Below, one piece after another: positions 1 to 5,186 of a stretch of DNA of 5,746 nucleotides. Position 1 is the first letter of the stretch, and every line of letters starts with the position of its first letter. The translations under genes were made by a program, and so were the position numbers. Under the pieces are notes generated by a model. The model was not told where the DNA came from and searched no databases. It saw only the letters and a list, made by a program, of their open reading frames with translations. The DNA is from Nanohaloarchaea archaeon PL-Br10_U2g5 (lineage in GTDB: Archaea > Halobacteriota > Halobacteria > Halobacteriales > Haloferacaceae). The stretch is taken from positions 1-5,746 of the forward strand of contig LKMY01000126.1 in NCBI GenBank assembly GCA_001564205.1, given 5' to 3'.

Positions 1-1811
1 GCGAGCTCCGTTGCCAGCTCCCACGCCCGCTCGTCGAGCTCGTCGTCGGGAACGAGCTCGTTGATAAAGCCGTACTCCGCCAGCGTCTCGGCCTCGTACC
101 GGTCGGCGGTGAAGATGATCTCTTTGGCGCGACCCTCGCCCACGAGTCGTGCGAGCCGCTGGGTGCCGCCCCATCCCGGGAGGAGACCGAGATTGTGCTC
201 CGGCTGACCGAGCTCAGACCGCTCGGATGCGATCCGCAGGTCCGCCGCGGTGGCGAGCTCCATGCCGCCGCCGAGACAGTAGCCGTCGATGGCGGCAATC
301 ACGGGCTTGTCCGACGCCTCTAACTTCCCGAACGTCTGCTGGCCGGTTCGAGATATCTCGACCGCTTCGAGCGGATCGCCACCGCCGGCGGCCATGCTCT
401 GGACGTCGGCACCGGCGGAGAAGGCGCGGTCGCCGGCTCCCGACAGCAGGATCGTGCGGACCTCGTCGTCTGCGTCGAGCCGGTCGATCGCGTCGGCCAG
501 CTCCTCGAGCAGCTCGCCGCTGATCGTGTTCATCCGGTGTGGCCGATCGATCTCGACGTGGCCGATCCGCTCTTCGACGGACACGTTGAGCGTGTCGTAG
601 CTGTCGACGGCGTCGTCGTTGGCCCCGGTTTCTCCGTTGTCGTCGGCGGCTCGGAAGCCGCCCGCGTCAGCGGCTTCGCGCAGATAGTCGGTCGCCTCGT
701 AACGCTCCTCACCGGTCTCGTCTGCGAGGGTGTCGAGCGTCTCGACGAGGGTATCGAGCCCCGCACGATCCGCGAGCTTGGCCGGACCGTCCGGGAAGCC
801 GGCGCCGAGCATCACCGCCTGATCGATAGCGCTCGCGTCGGCGACGTCGTTGCCGATCAGCCCGGCTACCTCGTTCGCCATCACCGCGAGCAGCCGGCGC
901 CGAACGCCCTCGTCGACCGCATCGGTCGGAATCTGTGCCCCGTCCCCTTCCTCGTAGTCGTAAAATCCCTTGCCGGTCTTTTTTCCGAGGGTTCCTTCCT
1001 CGACCTTCTCGGCGAGCAGTGGGCAGGGGCGATAGGCGTCGCCGAGCACCTCGTGCATGTACTCCAAGACGTGAAATCCCACGTCGATTCCGACCTGATC
1101 GGCGAGTTCGAACGACCCCATCGGGAGACCCATGTCGAACTTCGTCGTGGAGTCGACCGTCTCGATCGTCGCGTCGCCGGCGTCGACGATCCACGCTGCC
1201 TCGTTCATCAGCGGGACCAAGATTCGGTTGACGATGAACCCCGGGCTGTCCTTTCGGACGCGGACCGGAGTTTTTCCCATCGACTCTGCGAGCCCCTCGA
1301 TCAGCTCGAGCGTCTCCTCGCTCGTGTGTTTCCCGGAGATGACTTCGACGAGATCCATCCGCACCGGCGGGTTGAAAAAGTGCATTCCACAGAAGCGCTC
1401 GGGACGGTCGGTGACCTCCGAGAGCTCGGTGATGGAGAGACTGGAGGTGTTGGTGACGAAGACGGCTTCCTCGGGCGCGAACTCGACGACCTCCTCGTAC
1501 ACGTCCTTCTTGATCGCCATCTTCTCCGGGACGACCTCGACGACCACGTCGGCGTCGGCGAGCGCCGCCTCCAAGTCGACGAAGGCCTCGACGCGGTCGA
1601 GGGCGGCGTCGGCCTCCGCCTCGCCGATCCGGTCCTTCTCGGCGAGCTTGCCGAGCGACCACTCGATCTGGTCGTAGCCGTCTTCGACGAACGCTTCTTC
1701 GATGTCTCGCAGCGAGACGTCGTAGCCGGCGAGCGCGGCTACCTCCGCGATGCCGTGGCCCATGTTTCCGGCGCCGAGGACCGCCACGCGCTGAACGTCT
1801 TCGAGTTGCAT
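1..1811 (-). CDS. 3-hydroxyacyl-CoA dehydrogenase / enoyl-CoA hydratase fusion (3' end beyond window)
   Basis: A bifunctional beta-oxidation enzyme, presumably cytosolic. The hydratase adds water to trans-2-enoyl-CoA; the dehydrogenase oxidises the L-3-hydroxyacyl-CoA with NAD+. I translated 603 residues before the left edge; such fusions are usually about 650, so only the C-terminus is missing. Residues 9-37 form the NAD-binding fold with GAGNMG at 13-18 and D36 ending strand 2, which favours NAD over NADP. The dehydrogenase catalytic pair H144 (GMHFFNPP) and E156 is at the family spacing, with S123 and PGFIVNR (N195). Helical 3HCDH domains lie at about 190-288 and 300-385. An Asp/Asn-rich linker (388-406) leads to a crotonase domain with an oxyanion segment FSAGAD, E518 in GGGMEL and E538 in GQPEHN, so both hydratase glutamates are present. 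The dehydrogenase-first order is the archaeal arrangement, opposite to bacterial FadB. The ATG at 1811 starts MQLEDVQRVAVLGAGNMG, a normal N-terminus for the fold. The gene diverges from the glycosylase gene. Confidence 0.97.
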   Translation of the reverse strand, partial: MQLEDVQRVAVLGAGNMGHGIAEVAALAGYDVSLRDIEEAFVEDGYDQIEWSLGKLAEKDRIGEAEADAALDRVEAFVDLEAALADADVVVEVVPEKMAIKKDVYEEVVEFAPEEAVFVTNTSSLSITELSEVTDRPERFCGMHFFNPPVRMDLVEVISGKHTSEETLELIEGLAESMGKTPVRVRKDSPGFIVNRILVPLMNEAAWIVDAGDATIETVDSTTKFDMGLPMGSFELADQVGIDVGFHVLEYMHEVLGDAYRPCPLLAEKVEEGTLGKKTGKGFYDYEEGDGAQIPTDAVDEGVRRRLLAVMANEVAGLIGNDVADASAIDQAVMLGAGFPDGPAKLADRAGLDTLVETLDTLADETGEERYEATDYLREAADAGGFRAADDNGETGANDDAVDSYDTLNVSVEERIGHVEIDRPHRMNTISGELLEELADAIDRLDADDEVRTILLSGAGDRAFSAGADVQSMAAGGGDPLEAVEISRTGQQTFGKLEASDKPVIAAIDGYCLGGGMELATAADLRIASERSELGQPEHNLGLLPGWGGTQRLARLVGEGRAKEIIFTADRYEAETLAEYGFINELVPDDELDERAWELATEL

Positions 1812-1876
1812 ACAAAGGTGGTCGGAACGATCATGGTTGAACGTTTCCATCTTCCAAACGAAAAACGAAAGGTAAG

Positions 1877-1884
1877 TTTATTTA
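1877..1884 (-). promoter_or_regulatory. Candidate TATA box for the dehydrogenase/hydratase gene
   Basis: On the minus strand this reads TAAATAAA, an AT-rich island in a GC-rich region. It lies 66 bp upstream of the ATG at 1811, so a start site about 25 bp downstream (near 1852) would give a leader of roughly 40 nt rather than a leaderless transcript. No TATA-like element is visible at the leaderless distance. On the plus strand the same bases read TTTATTTA and could alternatively serve the glycosylase gene, 111 bp away, with a long leader. Confidence 0.45.
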
Positions 1885-1947
1885 GGTGAACACGATAGCA
1901 GGGGTTGGTTCGCGGTCGATCGCGCACGACGCTCGAAACGTCTCCAG

Positions 1948-1972
1948 TCACCTCCGGGAAACCTACAGGTGA
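1948..1972. repeat. Inverted repeat upstream of the glycosylase gene
   Basis: TCACCT (1948-1953) and AGGTGA (1967-1972) are perfect 6-bp arms around a 13-nt spacer, ending 22 bp before the ATG at 1995. This is where a leaderless promoter would sit, so it could be an operator. The arms are short and chance is a real alternative. Confidence 0.4.
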
Positions 1973-1994
1973 TTCCGGCCCGAACTCGGACGCG

Positions 1995-2591
1995 ATGGAC
2001 GATCGAGTAGAGGCGACGTTGCGTGAGGATCCGACGATGGCCCGACTGATCGACCGATACGGGCGGCTCGCGGTCGAGCCCGCGGACGACGAGTTCGGGC
2101 GGCTGTGCACCTCGATCGTGAACCAACAGCTGTCGACCGCCTCCGCGGCGGCGATCCACGGGCGGTTTCTCGACGTCCTTAGTGGAGAGGTCACCCCCGA
2201 CCGCGTGCTTGCTGCGGACGAAGAGCGGCTGCGAGACGCCGGACTCAGCGGGACGAAAGTCGAGTATCTCCGCGCTGCCGCGGCTGCGTTCCGAGACGGC
2301 GACACCGACTTCAGTCGCGAGGGGCTTGCGGAGTTGGGCGACGAGGAGGTGATCGAGCTCCTCACCGAGATCCGGGGTGTCGGCGCGTGGACCGCGCGGA
2401 TGTATCTCATTTTTTCGCTCGGTCGCGAAGACGTGCTTCCTCTCGGCGATCTCGCAGTCAGGAAGGGGATCGAACAGATATACAACGACGGCGAGGAGCT
2501 GCGTCGAGCGGAAATGCGCGATATCGGCGACGCCTGGCGACCGTATCGGAGCTACGGAACGCGATACGTGTGGGCCGAGTACGAGTCGTAG
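1995..2591 (+). CDS. AlkA-like DNA-3-methyladenine glycosylase (HhH-GPD superfamily)
   Basis: A 198-residue base-excision repair enzyme, expected to cleave the N-glycosidic bond of alkylated purines such as 3-methyladenine and leave an abasic site. The AlkA-type helix SIVNQQLST (37-45) is followed by the helix-hairpin-helix IRGVGAWTA (126-134), which grips the DNA backbone, and by LPLGDLAVRKG, whose D152 aligns with the catalytic aspartate of AlkA (Asp238 in E. coli). There is a single cysteine, so the C-terminal iron-sulfur cluster of endonuclease III and MutY is absent. It lacks the extra N-terminal domain of E. coli AlkA, as is usual for short archaeal and bacterial forms. The frame is open upstream to a TTG at 1905, but I chose the ATG at 1995 because the added 30 residues are low complexity and the fold needs none of them. 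The exact alkylated substrates are inferred from the family only. Confidence 0.93.
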   Translation: MDDRVEATLREDPTMARLIDRYGRLAVEPADDEFGRLCTSIVNQQLSTASAAAIHGRFLDVLSGEVTPDRVLAADEERLRDAGLSGTKVEYLRAAAAAFRDGDTDFSREGLAELGDEEVIELLTEIRGVGAWTARMYLIFSLGREDVLPLGDLAVRKGIEQIYNDGEELRRAEMRDIGDAWRPYRSYGTRYVWAEYES

Positions 2592-2675
2592 CGCGTCTAC
2601 ACGGTGGGACGGGTACGCGACGAAGTGGCGATCGTTCCGCCGATCAATCCTGTCAAACTCCCATCCGGCGACGTG

Positions 2676-2683
2676 TTTTTGTA
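2676..2683 (+). promoter_or_regulatory. Candidate TATA box for phoU
   Basis: TTTTTGTA is the most AT-rich stretch in the 120-bp gap before phoU. Its centre is about 33 bp upstream of the ATG at 2712, close to the distance expected for a leaderless or very short-leader transcript. The match to the haloarchaeal TATA consensus is only fair. Confidence 0.35.
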
Positions 2684-2711
2684 CGTCCGGCGTGGCAAAT
2701 ACGCCAAGACG

Positions 2712-3386
2712 ATGCCACGCGAACAGTATCAGACGAAGTTAGAGGGGCTCCGCGACGACGTGCTCTACATGAGCGAGGTCGTCGCCGAGCGCCTCCGAAT
2801 GGGTCTCGACGCGTTAGAGCGACAGGACGGCGAGCTGGGACAAAAGGTGATCACCGGCGACGCGGAGATCAACGACCTCTACCTCGAGTTGGAGGGTCAG
2901 TGTACCGACCTCATTGCGCTCCAGCAGCCGGTGGCCGGCGACCTGCGATTCATCGCCGCCTCGTTCAAGATCATCACCGATCTCGAGCGGATCGCCGATC
3001 TCGCAACGAACCTCGGCGAGTACGCCCAGCAGGCGACCCAAGAGGTGTTCCCCGACGTCGACGTCCAGCGGATCGGCGACGACACGTTAGCGATGTTAGA
3101 CGAAGCGATGGTGGCGTACGCAGAGTCGGATACCGAGCGATGTCACGCGGTCGCCGAGGCCGACGACGACATCGACGCTGCCTGTGAGGCCGCTAGCGAC
3201 CTCGTCGTGCGTGACCTCATCGAACGTGACGAGCTCCGCGAGGACGCCGATATCGAGTCGACGATGCAGAACGTCTCGCGGCTCCTGCTGACGATCCGCG
3301 ACCTCGAGCGCGTCGGCGATCATGCGGTTAACATCGCCGCCCGATCCCTGTACATGATCGAAAACGACGACGAACTGCTGTACTGA
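2712..3386 (+). CDS. phoU: PhoU-family phosphate-signalling protein
   Basis: A 224-residue PhoU homologue. PhoU proteins are cytosolic, all-helical, and in bacteria restrain phosphate uptake by the PstSCAB transporter and signal through PhoR; the archaeal partner is not established. Two tandem three-helix bundles are visible, each with the metal-cluster motif: DLERIADLATN (D90, E92, D96, N100) and DLERVGDHAVN (D197, E199, D203, N207). The family signature PVAGDLRFI is at 73-81. Length matches typical PhoU (about 215-235). The frame stays open upstream to a GTG at 2604, which would add 36 residues; I chose the ATG at 2712 because MPREQYQTKLEGLRDDV is a standard PhoU N-terminus and a TATA-like element lies about 33 bp before it. 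No pst transporter gene occurs in the window, so this is a stand-alone copy. The gene uses four TTA leucine codons, rare elsewhere here. Confidence 0.95.
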   Translation: MPREQYQTKLEGLRDDVLYMSEVVAERLRMGLDALERQDGELGQKVITGDAEINDLYLELEGQCTDLIALQQPVAGDLRFIAASFKIITDLERIADLATNLGEYAQQATQEVFPDVDVQRIGDDTLAMLDEAMVAYAESDTERCHAVAEADDDIDAACEAASDLVVRDLIERDELREDADIESTMQNVSRLLLTIRDLERVGDHAVNIAARSLYMIENDDELLY

Positions 3387-3478
3387 CACCGCCTCTTGCC
3401 GGAGGTTCTCCGATTCGACCGCGTGATCGGAACCGGGCGAACTGCAGCCGACCGGTGTATCCCGCTTCGAAACCCTGG

Positions 3479-3486
3479 GCTACATA
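3479..3486 (+). promoter_or_regulatory. Candidate TATA box for the thioesterase gene
   Basis: The segment GCTACATA ends about 25 bp before the ATG at 3511, the spacing expected for leaderless transcription. The remaining gap (3387-3478) is GC-rich and I see no other promoter-like element in it. A purine run CGGAGG (3487-3492) is too far from the start to act as a ribosome binding site. Confidence 0.35.
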
Positions 3487-3510
3487 CGGAGGCCAGCAGA
3501 CAGAACAGAT

Positions 3511-3909
3511 ATGACAACCTACACCACCGAGATCGACGTTCGGTTCCGCGATATCGACGTGATGGGCCACGTCAACAATGCCGTGTACGCAACATACATC
3601 GAGCAGGCCCGTACCGAGTACTACCGCGACGTGCTCTCTGCAGATCTTTCTTCGATCTCGACTGTTCTGGCCTCGCTATCGCTCGACTTTCGTCGGGCAG
3701 TCAAGCTGACAGACGGAACGGTCACCGTCGAGATCGACGTCGCTGAACTCGGCCGCTCCAGCGTGACGATGACCCACGAGGTTCGGACCGGTGGGCAGGT
3801 CGTCGCCGACGCCGAAGCAACGATCGTCACACTCGATCCCGACTCCGGCGAGCCGGCACCGATTCCGGACGAGCAGCGGTCCGCGATGACGTCGTATCAC
3901 GAGCGCTGA
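3511..3909 (+). CDS. Acyl-CoA thioesterase, 4HBT/YbgC-FadM-type hotdog fold
   Basis: A 132-residue single hotdog-domain protein predicted to hydrolyse an acyl-CoA thioester to free acid and CoA, acting in the cytosol as a dimer or tetramer. The diagnostic N-terminal block runs VRFRDIDVMGHVNNAVY (10-26): D16 aligns with the catalytic aspartate of 4-hydroxybenzoyl-CoA thioesterase (Asp17 in Pseudomonas), and GHVNN is typical of the FadM/YbgC branch. The long central helix follows (YIEQARTEYY, 29-38), then beta strands such as LSLDFRRAV and VTVEIDV. Length is normal for the family (130-140). The ATG at 3511 is supported by domain start and TATA spacing. The chain length of its substrate cannot be read from sequence. 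It may support the beta-oxidation enzyme at the left of the window, but it is 1.7 kb away on the other strand, so no functional link is shown. Confidence 0.9.
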   Translation: MTTYTTEIDVRFRDIDVMGHVNNAVYATYIEQARTEYYRDVLSADLSSISTVLASLSLDFRRAVKLTDGTVTVEIDVAELGRSSVTMTHEVRTGGQVVADAEATIVTLDPDSGEPAPIPDEQRSAMTSYHER

Positions 3910-3993
3910 CCAACCGATCGTCCCCAAGTCTCCGCCGCCGGCAGTCGCCTTTGACACCGTACCTTCTTGCCGTCTCGTGCCGATCGTTCGTGT

Positions 3994-4233
3994 ATGTCCG
4001 TTCGACTGTACGCTCTCGACGGGTGTCCGTGGTGTGAGAAGGTGTCAGACGCGCTCGACGACGCGAGCGTGACGTACGAGACGCAGTGGGTCGACGCGCT
4101 CCACTCCGATCGCAACGAGGTGAAACGCGTCAGCGGCCAGCGCGGGGTTCCCGTTATCGTCGACGAGGCGGCGGGCGTGACGATGTCCGAGAGCGCGAAC
4201 ATCCTGGAGTACGTCGACCGGAGCCTCGCATGA
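3994..4233 (+). CDS. Glutaredoxin-like thiol-disulfide oxidoreductase (CPWC)
   Basis: A 79-residue minimal thioredoxin-fold protein that should reduce disulfides or mixed disulfides. The active site CPWC is at 11-14 after strand 1 (VRLYAL), the cis-proline P53 is in RGVPVIV, and a thiol-cofactor binding turn MSES is at 64-67, followed by the closing helix ANILEYVDRSLA. Haloarchaea lack glutathione and use gamma-glutamylcysteine, so that is the likely low-molecular-weight thiol (family and lineage knowledge, not seen here). An in-frame TTG at 3967 would add nine residues without fold meaning; the ATG at 3994 places strand 1 right at the N-terminus as in other glutaredoxins. I see no convincing TATA box in the 84 bp upstream. 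The stop overlaps the next start (ATGA at 4230-4233), indicating translational coupling with the adenosyltransferase. Confidence 0.93.
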   Translation: MSVRLYALDGCPWCEKVSDALDDASVTYETQWVDALHSDRNEVKRVSGQRGVPVIVDEAAGVTMSESANILEYVDRSLA

Positions 4234-4763
4234 CGATCTACACCGGACGCGGCGACGACGGAGACACCGACCTCCGGGATATGAGCCGGGTGTCGAAGTC
4301 CAGCCACCGGATAGAGGCGTACGGCACCGTTGACGAGGCGAACGCGTTGATCGGCACGGTGCGTCCGACCGGTCACGACGACCTCGACGAGCTGTTAGAG
4401 ACGATCCAGAACCACCTCCACATCGTCCAGGCGGACCTGGCGAACCCGACCCCTGATCCCGACGATCCAGCAGTGGAAGCCGACCACGTCGAGATGTTAG
4501 AGGACCGGATCGATGCGTTCGATGACGAGCTGGAGCCGCTCCAATCGTTCATCCTTCCGGGCGGCAGCGAGTCGGGCGCCCGGCTCCATCACGCCCGAAC
4601 GGTGACCCGGCGCGCCGAGCGCCGGGTCGTCGAACTCGCCCGCGCAGAGCCGATCAACGAGACGGTCGTTACGTATATCAACCGGCTCTCTGACCTCTTG
4701 TTCACGCTCGGACGGGTCGCGAACGTGAGAGACGGTGAGCCCGAGGAGTCGCCCACGTACTGA
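4230..4763 (+). CDS. pduO: ATP:cob(I)alamin adenosyltransferase, PduO type
   Basis: A 177-residue enzyme that transfers the 5'-deoxyadenosyl group of ATP to reduced cobalamin (or a corrinoid precursor), making adenosylcobalamin in the cytosol. PduO-type enzymes are trimeric five-helix bundles. Visible signatures are the N-terminal ATP loop TGRGDDGDT (5-13), RIEAYGTVDEANALIG (27-42, with D35), SFILPGGSESGARLHHART (106-124), the arginine-rich TRRAERRVVEL (126-136) and the C-terminal INRLSDLLFTLGR (150-162). All expected blocks are present and the length is normal (about 175-190), so it looks functional. The start is the ATG at 4230, inside the glutaredoxin stop codon; any upstream extension would run through the glutaredoxin gene in another frame. 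Automatic annotation may call it cob(I)yrinic acid a,c-diamide adenosyltransferase. A perfect hairpin begins next to its stop codon. Confidence 0.95.
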   Translation: MTIYTGRGDDGDTDLRDMSRVSKSSHRIEAYGTVDEANALIGTVRPTGHDDLDELLETIQNHLHIVQADLANPTPDPDDPAVEADHVEMLEDRIDAFDDELEPLQSFILPGGSESGARLHHARTVTRRAERRVVELARAEPINETVVTYINRLSDLLFTLGRVANVRDGEPEESPTY

Positions 4764-4784
4764 CCGAATTTTCGTTTCGGTCAG
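4760..4784 (+). terminator. Hairpin on the adenosyltransferase stop codon, possible terminator
   Basis: CTGACCGAA (4760-4768) and TTCGGTCAG (4776-4784) are perfect 9-bp complementary arms around the 7-nt loop TTTTCGT. The left arm contains the TGA stop. Runs of T lie in the loop and again around 4801-4814. The place, between a gene end and a strong new promoter, suits transcript-end formation or mRNA 3' protection. Archaeal termination depends mainly on T-rich tracts rather than hairpins, and none follows the stem directly, so the role is uncertain although the structure is certain. Confidence 0.4.
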
Positions 4785-4833
4785 AACGCACCACGTGATG
4801 ATTTTCATACTTCTCAGCGTCGCCGCCGCAAAG

Positions 4834-4840
4834 ATTATAT
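4834..4840 (+). promoter_or_regulatory. TATA box of the small helical protein gene
   Basis: ATTATAT is preceded by the purine-rich CGCAAAG (a plausible BRE) and its centre lies 27 bp before the ATG at 4864. This is the ideal spacing for a leaderless haloarchaeal transcript, and it is the best promoter match in the window. No Shine-Dalgarno sequence is placed to serve the ATG. Confidence 0.75.
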
Positions 4841-4863
4841 CTGTTGTTCGCCAAAGGGCAGAT

Positions 4864-5142
4864 ATGAGCAAACACTTCGAAGACGCACGGTACTACCTCG
4901 GTCGCGCGGCAGAACACGCGAAAGCGGGCGTTAAAGAGGAATTGGAGCCGGTTGAGACCCGGATGAAAGAACTCGTCGGTGCCGACGCGGAAGCGGAGCC
5001 GGAGCCCTCGCGGCTCGACCGGATCCAAGCCGACCTCAAAGAACTCGAGGAACGAGCGGAGGGCGAGGCGCGTGAAGCGCTCGCCTCAGCTCGGAAGCGT
5101 GTGGCCGAGTACCGCGGCCACGACGCGGCCAAACCGGAGTAG
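4864..5142 (+). CDS. Small acidic two-helix protein, conserved haloarchaeal type, function unknown
   Basis: A 92-residue protein that resembles small uncharacterised haloarchaeal proteins I have seen annotated only as hypothetical or DUF; I cannot name the family with certainty. It is predicted to be almost wholly helical: helix 1 covers about 4-38 (FEDARYYLGRAAEHAKAGVK), a Glu/Ala/Pro linker 39-48 (EAEPEP), and helix 2 about 49-85, with L51, I54, L58, L61 and A65 spaced like a short coiled coil. There is no signal peptide, membrane segment, cysteine or catalytic-looking motif, so a structural, adaptor or nucleic-acid-associated role is more likely than enzymatic; this is inference. The in-frame upstream extension to 4735 would cross the stop of the previous gene and the TATA box, so the ATG at 4864 is preferred. 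It has its own strong promoter. It ends 42 bp from the convergent gene. Confidence 0.87.
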   Translation: MSKHFEDARYYLGRAAEHAKAGVKEELEPVETRMKELVGADAEAEPEPSRLDRIQADLKELEERAEGEAREALASARKRVAEYRGHDAAKPE

Positions 5143-5157
5143 TATACCCCATTCGCG

Positions 5158-5186
5158 TTCTCACCCGGTCGATTTCTCACCCGGTC
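5158..5186. repeat. Perfect 13-bp direct repeat between convergent genes
   Basis: TTCTCACCCGGTC occurs at 5158-5170 and again at 5174-5186, separated by GAT (period 16 bp). It fills most of the 42-bp gap between the convergent genes, and the second copy overlaps two bases of the minus-strand stop codon. It may be a slippage duplication, a protein-binding pair, or part of the 3' ends of the two transcripts. Confidence 0.9.

Noticed and set aside
709..1815. A 368-codon minus-strand frame inside the fusion enzyme
   Set aside because: It is an arginine-rich out-of-frame shadow of the real gene; the in-phase frame from 1811 gives the NAD-binding and crotonase motifs.
537..1889. A 450-codon open frame on the plus strand opposite the fusion enzyme
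   Set aside because: It is antisense to a gene with complete catalytic motifs. Long antisense frames are expected where third positions are nearly all G or C; the translation shows no recognisable domain.
1739..2485. A 248-codon minus-strand frame across the divergent promoter and the glycosylase
   Set aside because: The protein is Ser/Arg/Pro-rich with no domain, and it crosses both the intergenic region and an AlkA-type gene with an intact active site.
2387..3187. A 266-codon plus-strand frame spanning the end of the glycosylase and phoU
   Set aside because: It is very arginine-rich, out of phase with both real genes, and its existence follows from GC-biased codon use.
3387..3430. Short inverted repeats after phoU (CCTC/GAGG and CCGAT/ATCGG)
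   Set aside because: Arms of four or five bases in GC-rich sequence are not distinguishable from chance, and no T-rich tract follows.
3913..3987. Two copies of CCGATCGT flanking the gap before the glutaredoxin gene
   Set aside because: CGATCG-type words recur throughout the coding sequence of this window, so two copies in a gap are expected from composition.
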